NCBI RefSeq assembly: GCF_035319885.1
Contig: NZ_CP141285.1
Coordinates: 1,488,001 to 1,552,000 of the forward strand
Reading direction: 5' to 3'
DNA: 64,000 nt
DNA from: Altererythrobacter sp. H2
Lineage (GTDB): Bacteria > Pseudomonadota > Alphaproteobacteria > Sphingomonadales > Sphingomonadaceae
The notes beneath the pieces were generated by a model that was not told the origin of the DNA, did not search any database, and worked only from the letters and a program-made list of their open reading frames with translations. Shown here piece by piece: positions 62,548 through 64,000 of the stretch; the first letter of the stretch is position 1; every line of letters begins with the position of its first letter. The position numbers were made by a program, and so were the translations under genes.

Positions 62548-64000
62548 ATGCAGATAGCTTTCACTTCGACTTTGCCCGCCGACGCCGGATTGGTCGCACA
62601 CGTAGTGTCGGGGGATTCCCTGCCCGCCGGGCTGGAGCCAGCTGTGACCGCCGGCGCCAAGGCGGCGCGCTTCAAGGGAAATGAAGGCCAGCTGTTCGAG
62701 GCATTCGTCGAACGGCAGGGCAAAGTGGTCCGTCTTGCGCTGGCGGGAGCGGGCAAGGCTGCTGCGACAGACCGCGCCGCCGGGCTGGAAAAGGCCGGAG
62801 CGGCCCTGGCCGCGAAGTACCTGACTTCGGGCGAGACGGACATTGCCATCGACCTGACCGGTGCCGGGCTCGACGCGGCGGGCGCTGCTTCCGTGCTGCT
62901 GGGCCTGCGCCTGCGCAGCTGGCGGCATGACGCCTATCGCACCAAGCTGAAGGACGAGCAAAAGATCACCCTGGCAAAAGCGACCGTGGTCGGCGCGCCC
63001 GAGGGAACCGAAACCGTCTGGGCAGTCGAAGCCGCGCTGGCCGACGGGGTGGAGTTTACCCGCAATCTGGTGGCCGAGCCGGGCAACAAGATTTACCCGG
63101 TCAGCTTCGTCGAAGCGTGCGAGAAGGCCTTTTCCGGTACCGGGGCCGAACTGACCGTGCTCGATGTGGCGCAGATGGAGGCGCTCGGGATGGGCGCGCT
63201 GCTCGGCGTCGGCCTCGGCTCGGAACAGCCTTCGCGCATCCTGGCGATCCGTTGGAACGGCGGCGGCGACGAAAAGCCGACCGCCTTCATCGGCAAGGGC
63301 GTCACCTTTGATACCGGCGGAATCTCCCTCAAGCCGGGCGCTGGCATGTGGGACATGAAGTGGGACATGGGCGGTGCCGGCGCAGTGGTCGGCGCGATGC
63401 TGGCATTGGTCCAGCGCAAGGCGAAGGCCAACCTGGTCGGCGTGGTCGGGCTGGTCGAGAACATGCCTGACGGCAAGGCCCAGCGCCCGGGAGACGTGGT
63501 CACCTCGATGTCGGGCCAGACGATTGAAGTGCTCAACACCGATGCCGAAGGGCGGCTGGTGCTGTGCGACGTGATCCACTGGACGCAGGAAACCTTTGAT
63601 CCGGTACAGATGGTCGACTTCGCCACGCTGACCGGCGCGATGCTGATCGCGCTCGGGTTCGAGCATGGCGGGCTGTTCGCCAACGATGATGCGCTGGCAG
63701 ACAAGCTGCTGGCAGCGGGTAAGGCCACCGGCGACAAGCTGTGGCGGCTGCCGCTCGGCCCTGAATACGACAAGCTGATCGACTCGCCGATTGCCGACGT
63801 GAAGAACCTCGGGCCGCGCGAAGGCGGCTCGATCACAGCGGCGCAGTTCCTCCAGCGGTTTGTCCGCAAGGGCACGCCCTGGGCGCACTGCGACATCGCC
63901 GGGATGGTCTGGTCGGACAAGCCGGGCCGCACCTGGGACAAGGGCGCAACCGGCTATGGCGTGCGCCTGATCGACCGGTTCGTGCGCGACACGCTGGAGA
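62548..64000 (+). CDS. pepA: Leucyl aminopeptidase (M17), 3' end off-window
   Basis: The reading frame is open from the ATG at 62548 to the window edge (484 codons), so the stop codon is not seen. The M17 metal-binding motifs are present: FIGKGVTFDTGGISLKP near residue 250, KWDMGGAGAVVGAMLAL near residue 270, and the signature NTDAEGRLVL near residue 330. PepA releases N-terminal residues from peptides and in some bacteria also binds DNA. It is divergent from lptD with 101 bp between starts. Like other members in this order, it begins MQIAFTSTLPADAG. Confidence 0.95.
   Translation, partial: MQIAFTSTLPADAGLVAHVVSGDSLPAGLEPAVTAGAKAARFKGNEGQLFEAFVERQGKVVRLALAGAGKAAATDRAAGLEKAGAALAAKYLTSGETDIAIDLTGAGLDAAGAASVLLGLRLRSWRHDAYRTKLKDEQKITLAKATVVGAPEGTETVWAVEAALADGVEFTRNLVAEPGNKIYPVSFVEACEKAFSGTGAELTVLDVAQMEALGMGALLGVGLGSEQPSRILAIRWNGGGDEKPTAFIGKGVTFDTGGISLKPGAGMWDMKWDMGGAGAVVGAMLALVQRKAKANLVGVVGLVENMPDGKAQRPGDVVTSMSGQTIEVLNTDAEGRLVLCDVIHWTQETFDPVQMVDFATLTGAMLIALGFEHGGLFANDDALADKLLAAGKATGDKLWRLPLGPEYDKLIDSPIADVKNLGPREGGSITAAQFLQRFVRKGTPWAHCDIAGMVWSDKPGRTWDKGATGYGVRLIDRFVRDTLE

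Overview
The window is about 64 kb of GC-rich (roughly 65%) chromosomal DNA from an alphaproteobacterium, most likely of the order Sphingomonadales (Erythrobacteraceae/Sphingomonadaceae type). The grounds are a circularly permuted two-piece tmRNA gene with a tag reading ANDNEALAIAA, a class I (archaeal-type) lysyl-tRNA synthetase, a TonB-dependent receptor, the lptD-surA-pdxA-rsmA cluster, and paired sphingomonad-style REP hairpins. The genus cannot be fixed from the sequence alone. There are no insertion sequences, prophage genes, CRISPR arrays, rRNA genes or recognisable tRNA genes. The window is mainly core genome with a few accessory surface-protein genes.

Layout. 0-7.6 kb: two paralogous PF10118 ferritin-like 'metal-dependent hydrolases' (the first cut by the window edge, with a long palindromic operator over its promoter), a TetR regulator, ygfZ, pyrC, a RarD-type permease, a glycine-zipper envelope protein, a lipoprotein and astD. 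7.6-11.1 kb: a YadA-like trimeric autotransporter adhesin with repetitive head and stalk, followed by a small exported protein whose signal-peptide codons contain what looks like the adhesin's intrinsic terminator. 11.1-20 kb: selO, an alpha/beta hydrolase overlapping a GT4 glycosyltransferase, a YfgM-like protein and bamB, an ICMT-like membrane methyltransferase, an ABM-domain protein and gshA. 20-34 kb: rsmE, ubiA, a YedK/HMCES-type SRAP protein, an amidohydrolase, a SixA-like phosphatase, a DinG/XPD-family helicase, an SLC13-type permease, class I lysK with DUF1003, a 2OG-Fe(II) oxygenase, cytochrome b561 and bamD, then a gene-free 540-bp region rich in inverted repeats.

34-50 kb: typA, a TonB-dependent receptor, two DUF805 genes separated by near-identical terminators, the ybbP-ybbA/tesA divergon, recF, a 43-aa membrane peptide translationally coupled to a PspC protein behind a sigma54-like promoter, an SDR, a NUDIX hydrolase, a TPM-TPM-LemA cluster, mscL and ssrA. 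50-64 kb: a small membrane protein, a compact M20-astA-astB operon, glcB, a Rap1a/Tai-like secreted protein, and lptD-surA-pdxA-rsmA, divergent from pepA, which runs off the window.

How the genes connect: bamB, bamD, surA and lptD serve outer-membrane biogenesis. astA, astB and astD (43 kb apart) form most of the arginine succinyltransferase pathway, with an M20 peptidase sitting where a succinylglutamate desuccinylase would be expected. glcB would feed the glyoxylate cycle. The items most worth a second look are the M20/astA/astB operon without astE, the PspC operon control region, the terminator embedded in a signal-peptide coding region, the operator at 353-391 and the structured gap after bamD.
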